From: Cyanophora paradoxa
Taxonomy: Eukaryota; Glaucocystophyceae; Cyanophorales; Cyanophoraceae
NCBI GenBank assembly: GCA_004431415.1
Contig: QPMI01000347.1
Location: 1-30,607 of the forward strand
Reading direction: 5' to 3'
DNA: 30,607 nucleotides
The notes beneath the pieces are model-generated. The model had not been told where the DNA came from. It ran no database searches and saw only the letters and a program-made list of their open reading frames with translations. The translations under genes and the position numbers were made by a program. This document shows, one piece after another, positions 21,439-30,316 of this stretch. Within the stretch, counting starts at the first letter, position 1. Every line of letters starts with the position of its first letter.

Positions 21439-23248
21439 TCACAGGGCGCCGTCGAAGTCGGAGCCGGCGTCGTCGATGGAGACCTCCTCGTCCTCCTCCG
21501 CACGCGCCGGCGCGGGGGCGGCGGCGCCGCTCGCGGCGGCGCGCGTGCGGCGCGCGGCGCGCTCCATCGGCGCGGGGGCGCCCACGGACGAGGCCTCGGA
21601 GCCGCGGCGGCCGTTGGCGGCCCGTATCGTCGTCTGGATGGTGGAAACCTGGCGCGCGGGCGGGGCGGCGTCAGGGGCGGCTCGGCCCTGGCGTCTCCAA
21701 CAAGGCGCACCATGCGGTCGTGCTCGTCGGCGGCGCCCTTGCTGCCGAGGGCGCGGAGCTTGCGCGAGGGCCAGCGCGCGATGCCGTACTTGCGGCACAC
21801 CTTCTTCAGCGTCCTGCCCCGCCCCGGCCCCTTAGCGCGGCGCCACGGGGCGGGGCGGGGCGGGGCGGGGGCCGCACGTGGGGCAGATGGCGAGGGTGCG
21901 GGCGGCCTCGACGAGGGGGCGGGAGAGGAGCGGGAGGATGTCTTCCAGCGGCACCGCCTTCTCGTTCGGGTGGCGCGAGGCCGCACCCGCCGGCGAGCAC
22001 GCCGCCGGCGCCGGGCCCTCCGCCACCGTCCGCCGCAGGAGCGCCGCGCGCGGGTCGGCGTGCTTGGGCCGCGGCCCGGGCGCCCGGCGCTGCTGCGCGG
22101 GGCCGCCGCGGCGCCTGCGGCGCGGGGCCGGCTCGTCGTCGCAGTCGTCCTCCTCGTCCTCGTCCTCGTACGCCTCCTCCTCGTCCGCCTCGAACGCCTC
22201 CTCCTCCTCCTCGCGCCTGGCCGCGGCCTCGCTCACCGAGTCGGCCCGCTCGCTCGCCCTCGCCGAGGCCCGGCTCTGCGGCCGGCGCCGGGTCGGCGCC
22301 CGCCTCGCCGGGGCGGGGCGGGGAGGCGGGAAAGAGGGGGCGGACCTCGTCGGCGTCGGAGCCGGCGTCGGAGGCGCTCGAGTCGCGCCGCGCGCGCCGC
22401 GCCCGCTTCGCCGCCGGCAGCGCGGCCGGCGCCGCCGGGCGCTTCGGCTGCTTCTGCGCCGGGCCGGCCGCCGCGTGCACGTCGGCCGGTCGCGGGGCCG
22501 GGGCGGCTGCGGCGGGGGCGGTCTTGGGGCTGGAGACGACGGGGACGGAGCGCCTGGCGCCGGCCATCGAGGCGACCGAGGCGCTGGACGCCACGCGCGT
22601 CACCGCCGCCACGGCTAAGGCCGGCTTCGTCGGCTCGTCTGCGCGCACCAGATCGAATTCGGACCGGGCCCGCGGAAAACACGGCGAATGTTTTCAGGTA
22701 AAATTCGGTGCGGACCGGCGCTGTGGGGGGAGCGGGGGCTGTCGGGGCGCGAGGTGGTGGGCGAGCTGAGGTCGGCGGCGGAGACGGCGCGGGCGATGCG
22801 CGGCTGCTGGAGGCGCGCGATCATGTACTCCAGCTGGGCGACCGTGAAGAGGCCGGCCGGCGGCAGGCCCAGGCCCAGCGCCCCGCCCCCGAGCCCCAGC
22901 GGCCCCCGCAGCGCCGACGCCACCGCCGCTTTCTCCAGCGCCAGCGCGTTCATCACCGCCTCGCCCCCGTCTGCGCCGTGACAGGTACCCGCCGCGTGAG
23001 TCATCGGACCGCCTCGCACACGCGGGCGGGAAAATTGAAGCGGACGCACCAGGAACGGCCCACGCGTCAAGGGGCCCGGCGACGGGGGCGTGGACCCCGG
23101 GTAACAAGCCGGCCCACGAAACCGCCGGGGGTGCCGGCGGGGCGGCTGCGAGGGCCGGCGGAAGCCCGCCGAAGGCCATGGAGACGCTCGACGCCAGGTA
23201 GTCGTCCAGGAGGCCCGCGTACGGCTCCCCGCCGCCGAGCAGGTCCAT
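21439..23248 (-). CDS. RWP-RK domain transcription factor
   Basis: Probable DNA-binding regulator; in plants and green algae this family controls nitrogen responses and gamete/mating-type programmes. Exons: 23248-23050, 22970-22716, 22638-22346, 22275-21878, 21813-21711, 21648-21439; 485 residues in exact frame. The RWP-RK domain is at about 354-405: PLEDILPLLSRPLVEAARTL, ICPT, then LKKVCRKYGIARWPSRKLRAL, with the hallmark RWPSRK present. One intron splits the domain between the conserved ICPT and LKK, in phase 2. The N-terminus is Ala/Pro/Gly-rich; the middle is Lys/Arg-rich (KRARRARR, a likely nuclear signal) and then strongly acidic (EEEEE, DEDEEDD), which could be an activating region. 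The tail is acidic (EEDEEVSIDDAGSDFDGAL). No GAF/NIN-type or PB1 domain is visible, so it resembles the small RKD-like class. All five introns (62-79 bases) are GT-AG. Confidence 0.93.
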
Positions 23249-24335
23249 GTCTGCGACCAGGTCAGGGGCGGCGAGCTCCCGCGAGGCAGGGCGGGAATGT
23301 ACCGAACGCTGTCGCCATCTTCGACCGGAAATCGTATGCGACTTCGAAGCTTTCCGCTGTGCTCGCCGAACTGTTGAGGGCCGACGCGTACGGCTGACGT
23401 CTAAGTGATCTTCCTCGCTGTTGTGGTCTGCAGACAGCGCGCCAAAGATGAGCGCCTCGGACGGTTCTTTTCGCGCTCCGGGAACGATGCGAGCACTGTT
23501 GCGCGGATGCTTCTGCGCCGTTTATGGCTTAAACTCAGCTCCTCTAGATATCTTGATGAGGAAGCGCACTGTGGCACGCTGAAAAGGCTCTTTGCGAATG
23601 CGTACAGCCTGCTTACGCTTGCGGCAGCTTGAAAGGCTTGCTCAAGGTTTGAAGCAGTAGACGCACGAGAGACGTTCAAATTTGCATAGTAGTGCACGTG
23701 AGTCTAATGCTACGCGCTCGAGCTCGTCGCCCACCGTTCACTCGACGTCGTCGATCGGCCAACGTTAACGACGGCCATCCGGGCCGTATCACCGCATCGC
23801 GATCGCGCGGCTCTTTAGGGAAAAGGCATGATCATGAGGCGCCCTTTTGTAAGAAGCAGTTTTTCCGGGTTGCGAATTGGCCGGGGGAAGGAACGGCGGC
23901 TACAGGATTGTCGATTATCGGCGCTGCCGTCGCGCCGCGTCGGTACCCCGGTGTTGTTTCTGGCTGAGCCCGGCGGCGATTGGCCACTTTCTCCCACGAA
24001 ACTTCATGTCTGACCCATTCATGACGGACGTAATGCCGTCATGTCGTCGATATCGGTGAGATTCGGACCGGCGATCGCTTGCACAGGAGCTTCTTCAAGT
24101 TCGTCGCACCAGCCAACGCCAACGCCTGCAGTGCGTGCCCGCCTCCCGTAGCGCTGCGAGCTTGCTCGCATAGAGATTCCCTATTCAATTGGATCGCTAG
24201 ATCTGCCCCGCGCATAGTGTCGTCGACGTCGACGTCATTTAATGTTTTTCTCTCGGAGTCTTTAAATTTTTGGCCTGTTGAGTGGAGAGGGAGGGTACAG
24301 TCGATGTGCAGCAGGAGGAGCCTTGCACTTCAAGG

Positions 24336-24343
24336 CTTGTTCC
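24336..24343. repeat. Target-site duplication, left copy
   Basis: CTTGTTCC directly abuts the left terminal repeat of the MITE and is identical to the right copy. Confidence 0.88.
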
Positions 24344-24756
24344 CAGGGCTGTCAGCCGGAATATTCCAGCCTGGAACGTTCCCGGAATATTAGAAAAATT
24401 TGGGAAAATTTTCGCGTCCCGTTTGCAGGGGGAAAATTTTAGGAAATTGAATATAATTTAATGATTATTGTATTCATTTTCATCCCTTTTCTGCGCCCCC
24501 TCCCCCCCCCTTCTGACCCCACCACGGGCCTTGCATTTCCGTCTCCAAGCTCCAGAAGGCTGTATACTGTCTCTCAGAATGCTTATTGTGATGTTATCTT
24601 AGTGCTTCGCAACTTTGAACGTGTGTCTTCGGTGCGCAACGCACGGTATTGAGAATTTTCCAGGATTTTGTATGGTGGAATATTCCGGGAACGTTCCCGG
24701 AATATTCCTCAAACTTTTCTGGTCCATTTTGGGGGGGTAAAATTTTGACAGCCCTG
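24344..24756. mobile_element. Non-autonomous hAT-type MITE
   Basis: A 413-base element is bounded by perfect 11-base terminal inverted repeats, CAGGGCTGTCA at 24344-24354 and TGACAGCCCTG at 24746-24756. It is flanked by an exact 8-base direct repeat CTTGTTCC (24336-24343 and 24757-24764), the expected target-site duplication. Terminal repeats starting CAGGG and an 8-base duplication are the signature of the hAT superfamily. The inside is AT-rich, unlike its surroundings, and has no transposase frame, so it must have been moved in trans. Near the right end is a 32-base perfect palindrome (24677-24708); a degenerate counterpart lies near the left end (24358-24392). The intact duplication suggests a fairly recent insertion. 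Confidence 0.9.
24677..24708. repeat. 32-base perfect palindrome inside the MITE
   Basis: Built from GGAATATTCC, GGAACGTTCC and GGAATATTCC sharing edges. It reads the same on both strands over all 32 bases. The GAAnnTTC units resemble heat-shock-element half-sites, but the three-base gap between units departs from the regular two-base spacing. Confidence 0.85.
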
Positions 24757-24764
24757 CTTGTTCC
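24757..24764. repeat. Target-site duplication, right copy
   Basis: CTTGTTCC directly abuts the right terminal repeat of the MITE. Eight bases is the length made by hAT transposases. Confidence 0.88.
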
Positions 24765-25089
24765 GAACCCCTAGGCCGGCCTTCCGGCCCAAGTTCCGGG
24801 CCTTGTCGACGCCCGAGCAGTGACTCCAGTGAGCACCGCACCTCGGACCGGAAGCGCCTTAGCAGCTGCATGCGCATATGCGTTACAGCTGCAGCATCCA
24901 GGCCAGCTGCATCGCGTGCAATTCCGAAGTTTAAGCCGGCTTTCCCAGTTCTGCAACTTGCACCTCTGCATGGAGCAGAGCGCGGATTGCTGATCCGAAT
25001 GATGAGCGACCGGGGCTCGCGTCGCACCTAGCGAGCGACTGCCGCGGCCGCCACGGTGGTGTTTGATCAGTTGATCGTCGCGCCAGCGC

Positions 25090-28000
25090 ATGGCAGGCGC
25101 GACTCCTCCGGCCGCTTCCGGCCGCGTGCGCAGGGGCTCTCGCGGCGAGCCCGCGACCGATGCCCCGGAGCCTGCACCTCCGTCGGCGCACTGGGGAGCC
25201 CCAGGCATGCAGATCAAGCGAGAGCGCGCCGGCAGCTCTGCCCCGCCGTTCCCCGTGGTGGTGGTGCACGGCAAGGTGAGCCGCGCGCGCGGCGGCGGCG
25301 GCCACGCGGGTGTGTCGGTTTAAGACGTGGCGCAGATCAAGAAGAACGAGGGGCCCAGTGAGGTGGAGCGCGCGCGGGAGTCCTCGATTGACTACTCGCT
25401 CATCAGCTTCAAGTGCGGGTCCCCAGCGCCCGCCCCCGGCCGGCGCCTCACCGGGGCGGCCGGTGCAGACAGTACAGGCTTGCCGGGGTGCCCGGGGACG
25501 AGGAGAGCGCCGCGCTGCTCGGCTGCCTCCTGCGCGTCCGCCTCCTCTTCGCCGGCGCGTCCCGCCCTCGCACCCCGCGCCGCCCCGCGCCGCTCCGCTG
25601 AGGGGCTCGGGGGCGCAGACACGGGCGAGGTGGCGGCGGCCGAGGGCGCCGGCGGCCGCTCGACCTTGGCGCTGGCGGCCTACCCGCCCGGCGCCAAGCG
25701 CTCGGGCGTCCCCTGCCCCGAGCTCTTCGTCCGCATGGGCGCCGCTGGCCTCACCGACGAGCGCTTCGGCTGCCGTGCGCCGGCCCCGCCCCGCCCCGCC
25801 CGCCCCCGGCCCCCGCGGACGCCGACGCGGAGGCGGGGCGCAGTGACGACCTCGTACCTGTGCAACAAGCGGCCGTTCCTGCTGGAGGTGACGGTGGCGG
25901 GGACGGGCCGGCCGGTGGCCTCGTTCCGGGTCGAGATCCTCTCCCACAAGACCTGGGCCGCCCTGCACCGCGACAAGCGGCCCCGGGCGGGGTACGCCCC
26001 CTCTGCCACCTCGGACGACTCCCCGGGGAGCAACGCCGAGCTCGACTCGCCGCCCCCCGGCCCCTCCACCTCCGCCCCCTCCCTTGCCCGCTCCCTCGCC
26101 CGCCCCGCCACCCCGCCCTCCCCCACCGACCGCAGCGGCGGCGACGCCCTCGCCGACGGTGCCGCCGCCCCGCCCCGCCGGCCTCCCGCGCTGATCGCTG
26201 CGCAGCCTTCTCCCAACTCTTCCCCTTCAAGGAGCCTCCCGACCCCCAGGAGGAAGACGACAGGCCGAGCAGGCGAGCGGCCTGTAGCCCCGCGCGCCGC
26301 CGCCCGCCGGCTGAGGCCTCCCCTCCCGGCGCAGCGCGCTGGGGGCGACGGTGTCGACGCTGCCGCCGGAGGGCTTGGAGGAGGGGGCGGGGCCGGCGGG
26401 CCTGGACCCCGGCGACAAGAAGGCCGCCGCCGACGCCTTCATACGGTGCCGCGCGGCCGCGCCTCACGCCCTGCCCGCCCCCTCCTTCCCGGGGCGCCGA
26501 CCCTCCCGCCCCCGCCCGCCCGCAGGGCCGTCGAGGAGGACCTCAGGAAAATCAATGTGGCGCGCCCCCCGCCCCGCCGCGCCGCGCCGCGCCGGGCCTC
26601 TTCGTGCGGCTGACGGGCCGGCGGGGGCGCAGGCGAGCGCGGCGCCGGAGCTCCCCGTGCCCTCCTCGGCGGCCCTCGCCGGGCTCTCCCCGTGGCAGCT
26701 CCCGCAGTCGGTGCGCCCGCCCGCCCCGCCCTGCCCCGCGCGCCGGGGTGTGCGGGGGCGGCGGCGAGGCGGCTGGCGCTCAGCCGCCGTACCGGCACGC
26801 GGGGGAGGCGGAGCGCGAGGCGGCGGTGGCGCTCGTCGCTGCGGCCGGCGCGGCCGTGCGGGCGGCCGCGGCGGCCGCCGGCGTGCGCCACCCCGTGCGC
26901 GCCGGCCAGAGCGTCCCGCCTCCGTCCGCCGCGCCTGCGAGGAGCTCGCCGCCGTGCGCCGCCCCCGCCCGCCCGCCGCGCGCCCCAGCCGCCGTTGCCT
27001 CGCGCTGAGGGGGCGGCCGCCGCATCAGATCCTCTCCAGCGCCACCGTCTTCGACACGCCCCTCTTCTCCACGCAGGAGGGTGCGCCGCCCGCGCCCCGC
27101 CCCGGGCCGGCCTCGCGGGGTGGGACGGGGCGGTGACGGGGGCGGGGCGGCAGGGCGGCACCGCCTGAGGCGCATCCTGGAGGACCTGCGCCTCTGCGGC
27201 TCCTCCTGGCTGGTGCGCCGGGCCCGGGCGCCGCGTTCGGGCCCCGCGCCGGCGCCGAGGGGCGGGCGCCCGCAGGTCGACTCGGTGCTGGGCGCCTGGC
27301 TCCGCTGCCTCACCAACGTGCCCCCGGCCTCGCCTTCGTGCTGTGCGCCCCCGCGGGGCGCCGGGCGCCTCGGGGGCCCCCGCTGAGGCGGGCGGCCTGC
27401 AGAGAGGACGCCCGGCTGATGGCGGAGCACATATGGCGCATGCTCGAGACGATCGCGGGCCACGTGCGCGCCTCCGGCCCCCGCCCGCCCGGCGCGGGCC
27501 GGCGGGGCGGGCTGGCTGAGGCCGGCGCAGGCGCAGGCGATTGCGGTGGATCTGCTGCCCATCTCGCGGGCGCAGCTCACCGGCCTCGTCGACTTCGCCG
27601 CCCGCCTCGCCCTCCCCACAAGGCCCGCCCGCCCCGCCGCCCCGCCCCGCTCCGCCGCCGAACCTGACGGGTCCGGGGCGGGCGGGCAGGACGCCGACCC
27701 CGTCTTCTTCGCGCGCTCCCTCATGAAGCGCGGCTGGGGCTGCATGGCCGTGCGCCCCGCCGCCCCCGCCCCCGGCCCGGCCCCGCCGCCTGCGCGGCCC
27801 GAGCGCCCACCGGGCGGCCCCGCGCAGGACGAGCAATACGAGGCGGCGATGGAGCTCTGTGCGCGCTCGCCCCTCCTGCCCCCGCCGCCGACGCCGGAGG
27901 CTCCTCACGCGCGCCCCGCCCCCCGCGCAGATTTCGAGGTCCGACGGGCCGCCCGGAACGGAGGGGGCCCGGGCGGGGGCGGGGGCCGGCCCCGTGGCGG

Positions 28001-29512
28001 CTGGGGCTGACGCGGGGGTCGGGGCGGGCGCAGGCGTGGAGCACGCTGATCCGGACGCAGAACACGCCGTCGCGCGCCGAGCTCGACCTCTTCATCCACA
28101 TGAACTACATCGTCCGTGCGCGCCGCCCCTCGCTCCCCGCCTCGCCCCGCCCTCCCCCTCTCGCTCCCGCCCGGCCTCAGGCGGGGCGCAGTGATGCTGC
28201 CGAACCGGAGGGACCTCGCCGCGCACCTCTGCTCCAAGGCGCCCCCGCCCCGCGCCCCGCCCCGCCCGGCCCCGCCGGGGCCGAGCGGGGCGGGCCCCCC
28301 GGCAGGTCTACTGGTTCGTGGACGACTACGACCCCTGGTACGAGGCCGCCGCCTTCCGCGCCCTCGGTCCGCGTACCCCCGCCCCGCCCCGCCCCCCGGT
28401 GCCGGCGGCCGATGCCGTGGGAGCAGGGCAGGAGGCGTTCTTCCGGCGGGACTGGAAGGTGGCGAGGCGGCACCTGCTGCGGGCCGTCGAGCTGCTGGAG
28501 CCGATGCCCGACGGCTACCGCGTCATCACCCAGAACCCCTACCTCCTCCTCGGCCAGTGCTGCTTCCACCGCGGTGCGGCCGCCCCGCGCCCCGCCGCCC
28601 GCCGCGCCGCGGCCTCACGCGGCCCCCGCCCGCAGCCGACTTCCGCGGCGTCCTCAACGTGCGCACACGCGCGCGCGGGGACGCGCGCCGGGCTTCCTGG
28701 GTGGGCCTCTGAGGGGGCGGGGCGGGGGGCCCGCAGTACGTGCGGCACACGAACGCGGTGGTCTCGGCGCTGCAGCGCCTCAGCTTCCACGAGCTCGACA
28801 TCGCCGCCCAGTTCCTCTCCCTCCTCGTCCGCCCCCGGGCCCCCCGCCGCCCCCGCTTCGGCTGCTGAGGGGGCCGGGGGCAGGGGCCCGTCTACGAGCC
28901 GCGGCTGGGGTCCTCGGGGCGGGCGGAGGCCCCCGACGGGAACTTCAACGCCTCCCCCATGTGCCCCCGCCCCGCCCCCGCCCCGCCCCGCCCGAGGGGC
29001 GCGCCTCGAGACGCTCCGGCGCGCGGCAGGCTGAAGACGCTGCGGTGGTTCGGGAGCATCGTGGAGCACATCCACCGCGGCTCCGAGATGCGCCACGTCC
29101 TCACCGGCCACATCGCCTACCACGTCCGCCCCGCCCCGCCCCGCCCCGCCCCGCCCCGCCCCGCCCTGGGCGGCCGGGCGCCGACGCCTCGGGCGTGGCA
29201 TGGCAGCTGGGGGCGGTGCACCTGGTGGCGGGGGAGTACGGGAAGGCGCTGGGGCACCTGGAGCGGGCGCTGGCGCTGACGCACGGGCGCTTCCCCGCCT
29301 ACTTCCCCGCGCACCTCGCCCGCGTCGCCAAGCTCCACGAGGCCGTCGACCACTGCCGCCGCGCCCTCGCCGCCGGCTCCCTCGGCCGGCCCGCCCCCTC
29401 GCCCCGCGTCCACCCCGAGGAGTCCCCGCGCCGCCCCGACAAGGCTTCGCCCGAGCCCAAGGAGGGCGCCTCGGGGCGCTGGGCGGCCAAGCGGGCCCTC
29501 GCCCAGACGTAG
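25090..29512 (+). CDS. Unrecognised protein with TPR-like C-terminal half
   Basis: About 27 exons joining to roughly 860 residues; I do not recognise the family. Exons: 25090-25275, 25336-25412, 25469-25554, 25619-25774, 25844-26158, 26206-26272, 26335-26445, 26526-26556, 26633-26710, 26784-26894, 27029-27080, 27154-27212, 27276-27319, 27403-27463, about 27537-27626, 27690-27749, 27828-27858, about 27931-27962, 28034-28115, 28192-28238, 28306-28366, 28427-28573, 28636-28658, 28737-28826, 28884-28960, 29030-29123, 29207-29512. Residues about 45-190 look beta-rich (LLGCLLRVRLLFADTGEV, KRPFLLEVTVAG, PVASFRVEILSHK), perhaps an Ig-like fold. A Ser/Pro linker follows. The C-terminal half is helical with TPR-like pairs (FFRRDWKVARRHLLRAVELL with LLLGQCCFHRADFRGVL; LGAVHLVAGEYGKALGHLER). 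No signal peptide or membrane helix is seen. A two-gene split is possible, but the exons stay in frame throughout. Confidence 0.75.
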
Positions 29513-30316
29513 CGCCGAGCCGGGGGCCCCGCAGATCGGCCCCGCCCCTTTCTTACTCGAGTCGTTCTAGAGGTAGCTGTAACGACACTAGTGTAGGCCA
29601 GGTAGCTCCTCGGAGTGCTGCAATGCCAGCGTAGTATGAGCGTACCCCTCTTGTCAGACTTGGCGATTTTGCTCCGAACACTCTCGCTAGTTATGCGTCC
29701 GCCGCCTCGTGCGTGTATTCGTGTATTTCCCGCCTCGTGCGCGAATGTGCTTGTTCTTTTGAATCCGGCAGATCGGCTTGTATATATATTGACTATACAA
29801 TACGTAAGGAATATGCCAGTAGCTTTGTATATCGTAGTTTTTCACGTATATATGCGTTGTCCTGTGTAGATAGTACGTTGTATACGTAAGAACTCTTTTC
29901 ATTGCGCATGCGAAAATAAAAATGCAATTGCAAGTGACTGAAATCGAAATTCATGCATATGCGACACGAAACAATGATTCCGGCCGCGGGATCCCGATCT
30001 AGATCTAGATCTCTCGTCGGCTAGTCGCGATCGCGCATGATGCAGTCATCTAGACTATAGTCAGTACGCGTCAATTAAATTCCGGATATCCGCGGCCGGA
30101 TCCGATCCCGCGGCCGCCGCCCCCGGCCGGCGCCACATGCACATGCGCAGGCATCGCTGCGCTAGCTATCGTACTGCAGCTGGAATCAACCTCGCGATAT
30201 AGATATCGATCTGCAGCTTGAATCAAACTCGGTGGTAGGTCACGGCATCAATCCATTCATCGCTACTGCACGCTGCCACGGCCGGCGGCCGGTTCGGGCC
30301 GGCGGGAGCCTCGGAG
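29513..30316. other. Convergent AT-rich intergenic region
   Basis: This lies between the 3' ends of the TPR-like gene (+) and the acidic-tail gene (-). The stretch 29760-29940 is the most AT-rich of the window (TATATATA, GTATAC and similar), as expected for 3' ends. It contains an (AGATCT)n-like run at 29997-30012, an inverted repeat of GGCCGCGGGATC (near 29982 and 30102) and an imperfect tandem repeat at 30174-30231. No gene is supported. Confidence 0.5.
30174..30231. repeat. Two imperfect 21-base repeats around a palindrome
   Basis: Copies at 30174-30194 and 30211-30231 (CTGCAGCT(G/T)GAATCAA and so on) match at 19 of 21 positions with a 37-base period. The spacer contains the palindrome CGATATAGATATCG. 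Its role is unknown. Confidence 0.7.

Larger units (their letters stand above)
23249..25089. other. Divergent intergenic region carrying a MITE
   Basis: It lies between the start codons of the RWP-RK gene (-) and the unknown TPR-like gene (+), so it holds both upstream regions. Coding potential is not evident; the frames at 23401-23697 and elsewhere have no recognised family. The MITE at 24344-24756 occupies its centre. Palindromic GCAGCTGCATGCGCATATGCG-like DNA lies near 24862-24882. Confidence 0.5.

Noticed and set aside
22790-22870. FTVAQLEYMIARLQ in the RWP-RK protein, reminiscent of a QLQ motif
   Set aside because: The match is short and lacks the conserved remainder of QLQ domains; probably a simple helix.
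24344-24756. Alternative reading of the inverted-repeat element as a Tc1/mariner or Mutator MITE
   Set aside because: Tc1/mariner makes TA duplications and Mutator about 9 bases with long ends; the exact 8-base duplication and CAGGG ends fit hAT.
29127-29165. Tandem CCCCG repeats as possible GC-box regulatory array
   Set aside because: The run lies within an intron with proper donor and acceptor; similar runs occur in other introns (19490-19520, 21840-21870), so it is intron composition and not a promoter.
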